Positions 13,401-23,966 of a stretch of DNA of 64,000 bases are shown here, one piece after another; the first letter of the stretch is position 1; every line of letters starts with the position of its first letter. The notes below the pieces were generated by a model. It was not told where the DNA came from and did not search any database. It saw only the letters and a list, made by a program, of their open reading frames with translations. The position numbers were made by a program, and so were the translations under genes. The stretch spans positions 794,418 through 858,417 of the forward strand of contig NW_008709979.1 in assembly GCF_000327385.1 (NCBI RefSeq), written 5' to 3'. Origin of the DNA: Lottia gigantea (lineage: Eukaryota > Mollusca > Gastropoda > Lottiidae).

Positions 13401-16400
13401 AAAATAAGAGGGAATTACTAGAACTGTGAACAGAATAGATCTAGTCATTTTCAATACAAGTATTTTAGCTACCGGTAAAAATCTAAAACTATTATCAATC
13501 GAAGATCGAAGTGAAAACATTCCATATGGTATTCAAATCTTCACTTTTGCACCAGTACCATTAATAATAGTTTTAGATTTTTACCTCAAAAAACCAACAA
13601 ACCCAAATAGCAAATCAAATTTGCAATATGATTGGACAAACACATGTGCCAGTAAGTAGTCGTTATCTATTATCCCCATCAGAAAATACGACTTCAATAT
13701 CATACTAGAACTGTGAACAGAATAGATCTAGTCATTTTCAATACAAGTATCTTAGCTACCGCATTTATTTATTTAATACAATTTTATCTTAGACATTGAA
13801 AAGTTTATTACTCTCAATTGATATTGGATTTTCATAATTTTTCATCTTAATGGTGTAAATATTCCTTTTATATTTAAAAATGTTTTTAATACTCTCCATC
13901 ATAATTCATCAGTATGGAGTAGTCTCTATAGCCTTAGTCTAAAACAGCATTCCCCTTAAATTCTGTGTCAACACTAGAAAATGTCCTCGCTTTCTTTCAC
14001 TTTTCCTCGCCTTTTTCCTCGCTTTTTTTACTCTCGCTTTCTCGCCTTTTCCTCGCTTTGTCGTCTCTCAGGGGGTAATATGGCCACAGCCGGCTTCCAT
14101 ACATCGGCCTAAACTTTATTCAATATTTTTCCACTGCAGTCCCCTCTTTTATCTTTTAATGTCATTTTTGAATCAATCAATAGTTTTGGTATGCTATAAA
14201 ATTTTGTTAGATTCATTTCTATGACATTGAGTATAATTTGAAAAGTTCGCATGGGTATGAAGAAGTCGGGTGAAAGTTTTGTTTTTAAATGAAATTGTCT
14301 ACTATCAAAAGACTCCAGTCCAGTTCACGCATGGAACAGGTCGTGATACCTTTAAACCTTCAGTATAAATTGACAAAATAATAGATTCTAATTATTTGAA
14401 ATATTGTTTAGAATAAAGAGTACAATCTGACTATGAAGGCCAAAATTAAAGGGATTTGTTGGAAAGTGAACAAATCGTACACAAGCAACCTGAAAAAAAC
14501 CATTTTATTTATGAGAGAAGGTGGTAGGCCTTCAGCCGTTCAAAGTTGCAAAAAAGTCAATTTTCGGATGTTAATGAATTTAAAACTGTATCAACATATA
14601 GATAAATAGCTAAGGTCAGGGGCATTCTAAAACTAATTTTTTAAGGTCATTGAAGGTCAAGGTCACGAGATAAAGACCTTCACATTAAACATAACATATT
14701 TAAGATGTAACAATGTTTTGATTGAAACCAAAATCATACAAATCGAATACAAAATGGCAAAATTTTTCCAAAAGGCGTCAATCTGTGGTTTTTATTTGTT
14801 CTACATGGTTTATACAAATTAGTTATATCGATGATATGTTTTTTTTTTGCCGAAATCTCTGATTTACAACAGAGGCGGGGTCGCACGGAGTGATTCTGAG
14901 AAGCAGGAAGATCTAAAACCAAAAACGGAAAGTGATTCAAAAAAATCGTATGTCGCAATTTTATCTGTCTATATCCAGTAAATTTCAGATCGATCCTATA
15001 AGTAGCGCCTGAGACAAAAAATTCAAATATTTTCATGGACATTTTTTATTTCTTAAAAAAGAATTGAATTTTTCCAATGCATCCGATACTTTTTGTTAAA
15101 GAGAACATAAAGAATGAATATTCGGCGTAAATCGATCCCCAAATAAGCTCTACAGCCTCCAAACCAATCTGCACATTGTGCAATATGTCCGAAGTTTAGA
15201 TATACGATCAAACCAGAAATGCTAAACCAGTTCCAGTATTTGCTACATGCGTGCACGAATAATAAAACTATTAATCATAATGAACTAAAGCAATTATTCC
15301 ATGGACCGACATCCTGAGTTCAACTAATTCCCATAGAGCTTATTCCAATTTGGACTACTTTTCCTCTGACACATTTCTATCTGAGAGAAAGGAATGTAAT
15401 TTCCTTGTAAGATATTTTTGTCAGGTAACTGTTCTATCATTGGATGATGGCATTAAAGAGATTGTAAAGAGGTTTTCTTTTCAATAATTGAAAAATATGC
15501 TTTATCACATCTTCGTAACTGCTACACTGCAGTTGATTAGCGAAATTGTTTTATCTCAACTACATTATATTTTCATGACGTGTGGGCGGGGACTAAAAGG
15601 TATGAAATCATGCACAATAACGAAGATGTAATGTAGATAGTGAAATGTAGAAGATGCAAAGACAATTATGATTGTTCAATGTTCAATGTTGTTTGAAGCA
15701 AAAGCAGTATTAGACATAATAATTCTGAATACGACTGACCTCCATATTAAACTACTGAGATATAAATATTAAACATTATATTTTCTCTGTGTCCAAAAAA
15801 CTTTGAAGATATACCTTAATAAATATCTCTCCAATCTATTTATTTTAATAATATATGTTTACGTTTTATCTTTGTACATTTTATTCTCATGTAAATTTGA
15901 TGTACTCTCGCGCCATGATGTTTATCAATGCTTTGAATCGGACCCAGGTGAAAAATATTTTCGTTCTACATTTTAATGTTTTTTGTTGCTTGATTTCTAT
16001 TTTCACATAAATTTCAATGTCTGTCTGCAAATATAAGAATCAGAGGTGTTTCGACGAGTAAGTCGTTCAAAATTATCAACGAGATGACAGAAATTCTTGG
16101 GATCTAACTATTTACTAGACTAATCATTGTTACAGTAAAAATACTACACTATCATTAAGTGTTCTGGGATCCCATGAAAGTTATAAAAAGTATAGCTCAA
16201 AATGAAATTAGCTGGAATAAGCCAGGTAAACAAAGTTCTATTTTGGAAGAAAATACTACAAGATGACACGTTCTTGGTCCCTCTTCTGAGATCACACGGA
16301 ATGCATGAGGAATTCAGTATTCACCATGTATCATGTATTTTGTTAACTTTTCAACAGTTTAGAACATAAAAGAACTCACTTGAATTTCTGTTGTATATTT

Positions 16401-19369
16401 TCATGTTTTGAAAATTAACATCTCTCTGTAAATCAACACACCACCAATTGATACCAGGATTGAAGGTATGAGTACAAGATCTCTGACCATAATCACTGTT
16501 AGTATTACCATCTACAGCTAACGATGAGTAACTAGTAGAATAATTAGAACTCTGGGCGGTGTTTCTTCCCAATGCAACATTTTCTTCACCTTAAATAAAC
16601 ATTTTCTATTTAAACATTATTCCGATGCATTATATGTTGATAAAAAAAGTAATTTCGTCTACTTAATTGGGATTTTAAGATAAACCGTAAAAATGCAATA
16701 ACACATATTCCCCGTATTACAAATCAATTTTTTTGAGTAGACAATAAATCATTAATTTTTGTCCCGTTTAGGTGTGATAAAGGCATATTTTTTTTTAATT
16801 AAAGATGGGTTCCCTTATTTTCATTTATGGAAATGAAAATGCTAACACTTCTATGAATAGAAAGTAGAGGTGTTCTAATGACTTGGAAAAATACCAGTTT
16901 GTCGCATAATTCCAATGACTGACCCATCAAGAACGGTCAAAAAGTCTTTTTTTGGTTTATCCAGACGTACATACATGGACATGATATGATAGGCTAAAAC
17001 TCTTAATTCTATGCAATAAGAACATAATATTATGATTAAGAATACATGATAATTCATTAGAAACACAAATCAATCAAATAGTTTGCCTAATTTGACACTG
17101 AATAAAGAAGGAAACCCATCTTTAATTGTTCCTTTCACAGACCAACTGTACAGGAACAAGACAGTAAAAGTTACATATCATATCGTTGTAATAAGAAACT
17201 ACACTTATACCACGATACAAATGTGGGAAAGGTTAAAATAATATGAAAATAATCTTATTGGCTTTTATGAAGTTGTCATGACAGTAATGTTTATAGACTG
17301 AAACATCTGTCTCTATTCCAGCCTCAGTGAGTTAGAGGCTTGTTTCAATTCCGGTATGGGTCGAGATGATACCTTTGGATTTTTCAACTCGTTTCCCTCT
17401 GTCAGTGATGCAGATCGGAGGGGATGCCATGGAAAATCGTCCAGTCGTTCGGATGGGACAATAAACCGCATCCCTGGACAGTTGGCAAAAGAAAAAGAGT
17501 AGGCTAATGCCGCTGTCCTTGCAAAATGTCCATCAAAGCACGCTGCATGGCGTTGTTCGTCTTCATGGGCCTAAATAAGGTGCAAAAGAGCAGGACGTAA
17601 AACTGTTATTTCATTTTTATACACCCACGTGAAATGGGGGCGTATATTGCCGTCACCCATGTCCGTCCGTTCGTCGGTAGGTCCGTCCACAATTACTCGT
17701 AAACACTCAACAAGACACAATTCTTGACGGATTTTGAAAAAACTTGGTATGAGTGTTCGCAATCACCCAAAGGATGAACCTTATTGAAAATCAGAAGAAT
17801 CGAAAAATATTTTGTGTAAGTTATTGCCCCTGTTCTTGAAAACGCGTTCAATTTTTAGCTCGTAAACACTCTAGAAGGGGCAATTCTTGACGAAACTTGG
17901 TGTGAGTGTTCGTAATTACCCAAGGATGAACCCTATTGAAATTCAGAAAAATCGAAAAATATTTAGTATGAGTTATTGCACTTGTTCTTGAAAACACGTT
18001 AAATTTTTAGCTCGTAAACACTCTAGAAGGCACAATTCTTGTCGGATTTTGATGAAACTTATAATGAATGTTCGTAATCACCCAAGGATAAACCCTTTGA
18101 AAATCAGAAAAATCGAAAATATTTAGTTTGAGTTATTGCCTTTGTTTTTAAAACGCGTTCAATTTTTAGCTTGTTAACACTCTAGAAGGGACAATTCTTG
18201 ACGGATTTTGATGAAACTTAGTGTGAGGGCTCGTAATCACCCAAGGATGAAACCTATTGAAAATCAGAAGAATCGAGAAAATATTTAGTTTGAGTTATTG
18301 CCCTTGTTCTTGAAAACGCATTCAATTTTCAGCTCGTAAAAACTCTAGAAGGCACAATTCTTGACGAATTTTGACGTAACTTGGTCTGAGCGTTTGTTAT
18401 TACCCAAGGATGAACCCTATCGAAAATCAGAAAAATTGAAAAAATATTTAGTATCAGTTATTATTCTTGAGAACGTGTTATATTTTTAGCTCGTAAACAT
18501 TCTAAAAGGCTCAATTCTTGACAGATTTTGACGAAACTTGGTGCAATCATTAATTATCACCCATGGATGAACCCTATTGAAAATCATGAAAATCAAAATA
18601 TGTTTCATAGGAGTTATTGACCTCGTTCTTGAAAACGCTTTCAAATTTTAGCTCTTGAACACTAAAACGCATTCTTGCCGGATTTCGACGAAACTTGATT
18701 TTATTATTCTGTACGCGCTAAAGATTGAATATTTGCCTTCTAGAGTTTTCACGAACTAAAAATTGAACACGTTTTCAAGAACAAGGGCAATAACGATAGC
18801 TATTTGGACAGACTGGAGTAGAAAAATAGGCCCTGTTATATGGGTATTTTCTGCACCTCCTCAAGTGTTGGGGTTTTAAACCTATTTATATATGTACCTC
18901 GGATATATTTGGAAAGATGAATATTTTTATAGTTCAGTCATAACGTCCTTTTTCTCCCTATACCATTTATGTTACGTCTCCGATTCCATCAAAGTTATTT
19001 AAAAATGCATGCACAGCCAAGCGTCACGTGATATTTACAAAAACAAAAGTTACGGCGATGTCCAACACTAATTTACAGTAAAGGTAATTTAATATAATAT
19101 GAGAAAAAACGCATCTTCGGAGGTGTGAAAAAATCCCATTTCACTTGACCTATTTTTCCTGACTCTACCCCAGCCGAAAACTGTTATTATATGGAATATT
19201 GAATAGAGGCAGATGTTTCAGACTATAATGCTTATAGCCATCAGCCTACTATTGCTACACAATCAAAATAATAAAGAACCATTTTCTTACCTTTGGCGAT
19301 GATGAGAAGTAAACAAATTATAAACAATAGTTTGCTAAAGACGGTCACAAGTCTATCCATGTTTAACAT
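7454..19369 (-). CDS. Fucolectin-EGF transmembrane receptor with ITAM tail (one frameshift in the EGF exon)
   Basis: Six exons on the minus strand: 19369-19291, 16589-16380, 13371-13126, 12882-11840, 8321-8210 and 7634-7454. All have GT-AG borders. Exon 1 is a signal peptide. Exons 2-3 form an F-type lectin/fucolectin domain (NVALGRNTAQSS, AVDGN, WWCVDL, SPCEVEIF). The His and two Arg of the fucose site seem in register (THT, NRNSSQER), but the usual Cys-Cys pair is Ser-Ser. Exon 4 holds Draper/MEGF-type EGF repeats ending in near-identical 31-residue units. Exon 5 spans the membrane (SPLVAGIVGALTSMVLLLIG). Exon 6 ends in YESL, eight residues, then YEKL and LT-stop: a canonical ITAM. Exon 4 is 1043 nt, one base short of the phase required; the frame breaks near 12395-12402, so this copy is either recently broken, polymorphic or affected by an assembly error. 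Likely a cell-surface recognition receptor signalling through Syk/Shark-type kinases (inferred from Draper). Confidence 0.82.
8806..10015. mobile_element. 1.2-kb non-autonomous DNA transposon with TIRs and 6-bp target duplication
   Basis: The ends are inverted repeats starting TACGAAAGCCG; the left end reads inward from 8806 and the right end, on the other strand, from 10015. The TIR continues into units of ACTTCCGACTTCCAAG plus a T-run, three at the left and two at the right. TTAACC flanks both ends (8800-8805 and 10016-10021), which fits a target-site duplication. No transposase frame is present. The body carries about three copies of a roughly 160-bp unit. It sits between the receptor's tail and EGF exons (intron 8322-11839). 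The superfamily was not identified. Confidence 0.75.
9394..9945. repeat. About three copies of a ~160-bp unit inside the TIR element
   Basis: Units start with GGGCAATAACTCAAA at 9394, 9719 and 9879, the last two 160 bp apart. Each includes a shared segment reading ATGATCACACCAAATTTCAT. Near 9510-9570 lies a GGACCGACGGACGGACAG tract followed by a GGGCGTATAAA motif. Similar motifs occur in the arrays at 17.6-18.8 kb and 26.5-26.9 kb, so this is one dispersed repeat family. Confidence 0.65.
10124..10234. mobile_element. 111-bp imperfect palindrome (possible miniature element)
   Basis: The left arm begins GGTTAGATGACGAGG and the right arm, read on the other strand, begins GGTTAGATAACACGG. Pairing runs about 33 bp (both continue TTCCGTGG, TTAATCGT) with a short central spacer. 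It lies just outside the 1.2-kb element and inside the same intron. It may be a hairpin-forming miniature element. No target duplication could be fixed. Confidence 0.55.
11886..12180 (-). repeat. Three tandem 93-bp EGF units within the receptor's EGF exon
   Basis: Three consecutive units encode CNTGWYGNQCQTKCNSNC followed by IN-G/R-CDQ and a closing T-G-C segment, 31 residues each. They are nearly identical at the DNA level, so the expansion or homogenisation is recent. The plus-strand receptor has one such unit at 40490-40590. Confidence 0.85.
13416..13762. repeat. Two ~60-bp direct repeats about 290 bp apart in an intron
   Basis: The block starting CTAGAACTGTGAACAG occurs near 13418-13478 and again near 13705-13762, differing by about one base. 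It lies in the intron just upstream of the second fucolectin exon. The open frame between the copies has no recognisable product. Confidence 0.7.
13970..14065. repeat. Low-complexity TCCTCGC-rich pyrimidine tract
   Basis: Repeats of TTTTCCTCGC and CTCTCGC variants give a strongly pyrimidine-biased strand within the intron 13372-16379. No gene content is seen. Confidence 0.6.
17320..17616 (+). mobile_element. SINE copy with damaged tRNA-like head
   Basis: It shares body and 3' end with the complete SINE at 56327-56693: GGTCGAGATGATACCTT, GGATGGGACAATAAAC, the AAAAGAG-AGGCTAATGCCGCTGTCCT block, and AGGACGTAAAACT before a T/A-rich tail. The tRNA-like head is shortened; part of the A box (GCCTCAGTGAG) and a degenerate B box remain. 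It lies in intron 1 of the fucolectin-EGF receptor and abuts a 160-bp repeat array. Confidence 0.75.
17618..18800. repeat. Array of ~160-bp units with a GGGCGTATA/GTCCGTCCG head
   Basis: The array begins with TATACACCCACGTGAAATGG and a GGGGGCGTATATTGCCGTCA motif followed by a GTCCGTCCGT tract. About six or seven degenerate units follow, each containing an AGCTCGTAAACACTCTAGAA-like block at roughly 17858, 18010, 18170, 18330, 18490 and 18650. Spacing is close to 160 bp. The family matches pieces at 9394-9945 and 26460-26890. Confidence 0.7.
18805..19178. mobile_element. MITE-like element, copy 1 (~375 bp)
   Basis: Its imperfect inverted ends read CTGGAGTAGAAAAATAGG inward at the left and, on the other strand, CTGGGGTAGAGTCAGG then AAAAATAGG at the right. 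Both ends continue to a CACCTCC motif. The body matches the copy at 61557-61942 along its length, including TCCATCAAAGTTATTT, AACACTAATTTACAGT and CGGAGGTGTG. It has no coding capacity. It lies about 110 bp downstream of the receptor's first exon. The outer ends are less clear than in copy 2. Confidence 0.65.
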
Positions 19370-22300
19370 TCTATTAACGAAGTGATATGCAGGTATATTT
19401 AATAATGTATTATATGTGATATGTATGACAAGGAAGTTACATTAACTAAAGAGTTTCTATTCATAGCATATAAATAGTTTACAGAATAATAAGGAACGAA
19501 ATGAATCGGTGAAATTACAATAATATGCATTACCAACTATTATAGCATGGTGTCTCATGTATTCACTTATTTTACAAACATACAAGTCCTTGAAAGTTTG
19601 GTATTGAGTGTGTAAGAAATAGTTTTTATTTTTATCATGTTATTTTGTTATTGCTGTTTTATTATATAATGGATTGTCATTCGTACAAGTAATTTAAAGG
19701 CATTACAACTTTTAGTTGCAATTGACCTTATATCGAGTTAGTAAGAATGTATTTAGGGGTCCCTTTTCTGGATTTAATGGGGCACTATAGATGTTTGGGA
19801 TCCCTTGTAAAATTTATCTAATCTAGGAAGGCGCAGAATCCATCCAAAGCAAATTTGGAACTAGAATAAATACACCGTTATCAGGACATTTACGGCATCA
19901 TTTCGTGATTTACATACACTTTGCATTATTAAATTTTATTAGCAATTAGTGATCATGATGACCGAGCTGTTGGAATTCTTATTCCCTTGACTGTATCATC
20001 GCATCTGACTAGTGTTCACATATTATTTGATGCCGAGTCAATCGTGAATACATTTATACAACAGTTGGCAAAGGATCAAGAGCCCAATATTTGGAGTCCG
20101 TTATTAATGTCAATATTGGACTCGTGGCCATTTGCCAGAAACATTATGTTGGATATTGGCACACCACAGCTGTATTTTAAAATGCCATAAAATTTGGCCC
20201 GCTTGAAGTGGACCGTGCTCGGTCCGGACTCGGACTTTGTGGTTGTCTAAACACGGATATTTAAATCGTTTTAGATTTTAATAGAGGCGAAAAATATCAG
20301 AAAAAAATAAATGAAATTGTAATCTAAGTTTGATTATATTAAGGGTGTATAGGTCTGTTTAGACTCGTTAAAGAGTCTAAAGATCATTTTTTCAAAGCAT
20401 GCAAATTATATTGCTATTTATATATAGTATATATTGAAGGATCAGCTAATTATCAATTTAATTTGGCGATAAACTTACTTTATTTTAATGTTGTGGAAAT
20501 ATGATAAAAAATGATGTATCTTTGGGTATAGATTCAACATGAATTTACATAATTAGAAAAATTATGCAGGTATTCTCCAATTACTTCAAAACAAAACTGA
20601 AACTGTTCCTGCAAGAAATATAAAACAATGACAATATCACAATATTCATTTAAAATATTAATAAAAAAATTATATATACTATATCTACTAAAACTATTTA
20701 GATTTAACTATATATACTTCTAGGTGCAAATAAAGATAGTATAGATACAAATACAACTACAACTATACTTACAGATACAAATAAAAAGATAGATCTTTAC
20801 TTACAACATACAAGCACACATGTGACTATACTGTAATACAAATACAGATATTACAAGCAATGGATCACTAAAGGATCGAGGTTATTCTGTATTTGACCAT
20901 TGATAAATCACATCTAACAATGTAAAAATTGGTATAGAAAAATCAGGATTTGAACTAAATAAATGAAATTTTTTTTTTGGATCTAGAATGCATCATAGAC
21001 ACAGTACATCAGAAAAAAACTCGTTTAAAACAAATTTGAAATTTTTATTTTAGACATCAGGTATAGGATAATTTATCAATATCCTACAAAATACAAGGAC
21101 ATTTTATTAATTGATAGAATGAAGTGTGTTTTATTTTTAGTCATCTGATTATATGTTCTTCAAAAAACTGAAAATGACTTAACTCATTTTAAAATGTTGC
21201 TTTCGAGACGCCAAATAACTATACAGATTGGTATTTATTATTTTTCTGGGAGGTGTACATTTGATTCTCCCAACTGTACAGTCTTAGCTGGGAATAAATA
21301 TTTCATTAAAAATTGGAATAAACGGTCTAGTCCTGCATGCTATTTTCTTTCTGTTCTGATTTGAGAATTTTAAGATGATGTACCTTTGATTTTTCTCGGG
21401 GTTCCATATCAATGATAACAGTTGATTCGCGGTTCATAATCATTTACCAAAATTCATTTACAGTTGTAGATAAAGGCGAATGCGTCAAAACATAACACTG
21501 TTTTTCTTATAGCTCTGAAATAGAGACAGTCATTGATAAGAGTTATTATAAGTATAAGATTGCCACATATTGAAAAGGAAAAGAATGTGCACTGAGCCGC
21601 TATATAAATTGTTTCGATATATCGCAATGATTATCATAGTCTTACCCTATATAGTATACCTTCTGTATTGTGGTATACTAAGGCAATACAAATTAAAATA
21701 AAAAATGATCATTTGATTCAATATCAAGTTTTGTTGTGTATATAAATAATTTCACTATTAACTTTTTATTTTTTTATATTTTGATATTTATTGGCTTGGT
21801 TGATAGATAAAACAATTTATGTTTTGTAGATATCTATAGATTATATGTGCACTTTAGTTCTATAGATAAAATGAATATCTCGTAGCTGAAGGGTTATTTA
21901 TTACATGTATAAAATATATTACAGACATATTAACAACATTGATATAATAATAATAATAGTATTATAGTGTTATATAGTAGTATAATAATAGACTCTTTGA
22001 ATTGGCTAGAAAATAAAAAGAACGTTGAAATATTAAGATATATTTTGGAAAGTGGACATATTAGAATGAGTATTTACTCCATTATTATATCAATACTTTT
22101 TACAATTTGAAATTGAATTAGGAATGAAAGAGGTAACAATGAGCGATTTCAATTTACCAGCTTCTCTAACCACAAAACTGGTACAGGTCCTGTTAGATAC
22201 GGAGCCTCTTAGTTAATCTTAGAAATTAATTATTTCGTTTATCGAATAACTTATTTCGTTTAAACGAAATATTTTATAAAAGTACGGAAAATTGCGCCTA

Positions 22301-22560
22301 ACGGGCTCCGTAGTCAGACCTCAATTTCACCAAAACTTTAAAGGTACATAAACACTATAAAAGGAAGTGCAGAATCTAGGACTTATCTGCCAAGACATGT
22401 TGATCTCTTTTTAATTTTTTAGTTGTAGAGCATCTGAATAACCATCTTTATCTATCTTACAACTTATTTTATTCATCAACTATAAATTATAAATATCATT
22501 AAAAAGGTCTTAGTAAATCTTTATACTACAAAATAATATCTTGATCATCGAAACACATGT
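19190..22560. repeat. Segmental duplication, right copy (pairs with 1-2720)
   Basis: Contains the first exon of the fucolectin-EGF receptor (19369-19291), its 5' flank and a decayed receptor-phosphatase 3' end, in the same order and strand as 1-2720. The phosphatase part also matches the intact gene between about 23950 and 27330, so this is the middle term of a three-way tandem history. Confidence 0.85.
20534..22479 (-). pseudogene. Decayed 3' fragment of a receptor tyrosine phosphatase, second copy
   Basis: The last exon (20608-20534) is fully open: EQFQFCFE to NYVNSC-stop, 25 codons, with a CAG acceptor. The rest is broken. The linker exon (from 22479) starts LMNKISCKIDKDGYSD but soon meets a stop. 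The DYIN-type D2 exon near 21940-22005 is disrupted by an ATA/TAA expansion. The exon starting SYKK (about 21370-21520) has a frameshift, and the exon matching VKIYQCRYW is cut short around 20870-20945. The exon carrying the D2 P-loop is missing. The order matches gene 23967-36394. A short polypeptide could at most come from the last exon if it were spliced to something else. Confidence 0.85.
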
Positions 22561-23966
22561 AAATACAATAAATATACAATAATTATGATGTTCTAGTGAC
22601 GTCATCCCATTGTTCTGGTGGGATTTAATATTTCACAATATCCCTTTTAAATACATGTACGTATAATGTACGTATAATGTACGTGGGATATTTTCATGTA
22701 CAATTCCTGGGAATTTGTATATAAAATCACGGGGTACTTATCTTTTGACTCCAGAATGCCTTATCAAATATAAATTCTAGCTAACTGGTCGCCGGCTGAT
22801 TTCGTGGATATCCAAGCTGCTTGATAGCAAAGTTTCAAATACTAACTGAAACTCACTGTTTGATGAACTGACCAAGTCTTGAAACCTTAAAGTCATTCAT
22901 TATATTTATTGTTTTTTCGAAAGAGAAAAAAACAGCAAACAGTCCTTGTCGGTTTCTAAATTATTTTCTGTTGGGTTTTTAAACCTTTTTTCTCTGAAAG
23001 TTCCTCGGGCAAGAACCACTGATTAAATAATGCAGAGCACATTTTATTTACTGAAAGATCGAATGCTGTTGATAAATAAGACCCCCTTTACTTTTTACTT
23101 TGCGTAAAATTGGAAATGGTCATTTCACCTGTCTGGCAAATGTGTTTAAAAACTAATATAAAAATGGTTTAACATAATAATAATCCAAATAAGGCTATGC
23201 TAATTATTTATAGGCGTGAAAATGGTCTCGTGCCAAATATGATTTGACAATGAGGAAATTCCTAGATTCGCACATCAATGTACTTTAGAACAAGGAAGAT
23301 AATTATATAACAGTATGATTATTTTTAATCTAAAATTTAGTTACCATTGTATCATATACAGAAGATATAAACCCCTATACAGGACATGTTATACAAGAAA
23401 TTCAGAAATAATATCTACTGGATGAGATGGGAAGTAGCCAGTTATTAGCATAGACGAGAATCCTAGTCAAATAGGTAAATACCCTTGCAGTAGTAGCTTC
23501 GATGTTAAATGCTTCGATCTAGCTAAACAATCACCGAAGAAAGAACATGCTCTAGAGTATCAACCAATTGAGAAACAAATACTCCATAAGCTGACGAATG
23601 GGAATGTTTCTGCACATTAAACGAAAATTGACGATTGCAAAGTCAAAATCATCATGCTTATCATATAATTTAACACTAATTCCTACTTTTAAATTCGAAG
23701 TTTTTCATGTTAGATGTTCCTGGATCGGGTACCATTTCTTTGTAAAGTTACTAATGAAATACAGTCTCTTGCTCTTTGAGTACATACAATGTACAATAAA
23801 GCTTTTTCTACTTCAGATAGCCTTTCCGAACATATTTCTGGCACCCTTGGGGACATTTGTTATGAACCAAATTCAAAATGGTAGCCATTCCCAATACTAT
23901 TTCTGTCATAACTTGCTTCTGGGACATCAATAGACATAATTTTGGTGTCAAAATTGTTGAATGTAT
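22561..23966. other. Intergenic between phosphatase gene and its relic
   Basis: AT-rich sequence with no recognised gene. The 111-codon plus-strand open frame at 23598-23933 has no domain signature. Tandem GTACGTATAAT-like repeats occur at 22660-22685. The phosphatase 3' UTR must begin here, below 23967. Confidence 0.55.

Noticed and set aside
14734-15256. Minus-strand frames of 102 and 67 codons in the receptor intron
   Set aside because: No recognisable domain; the nearby AGGTCAAGGTCACGAG-type sequence suggests an old dispersed repeat.
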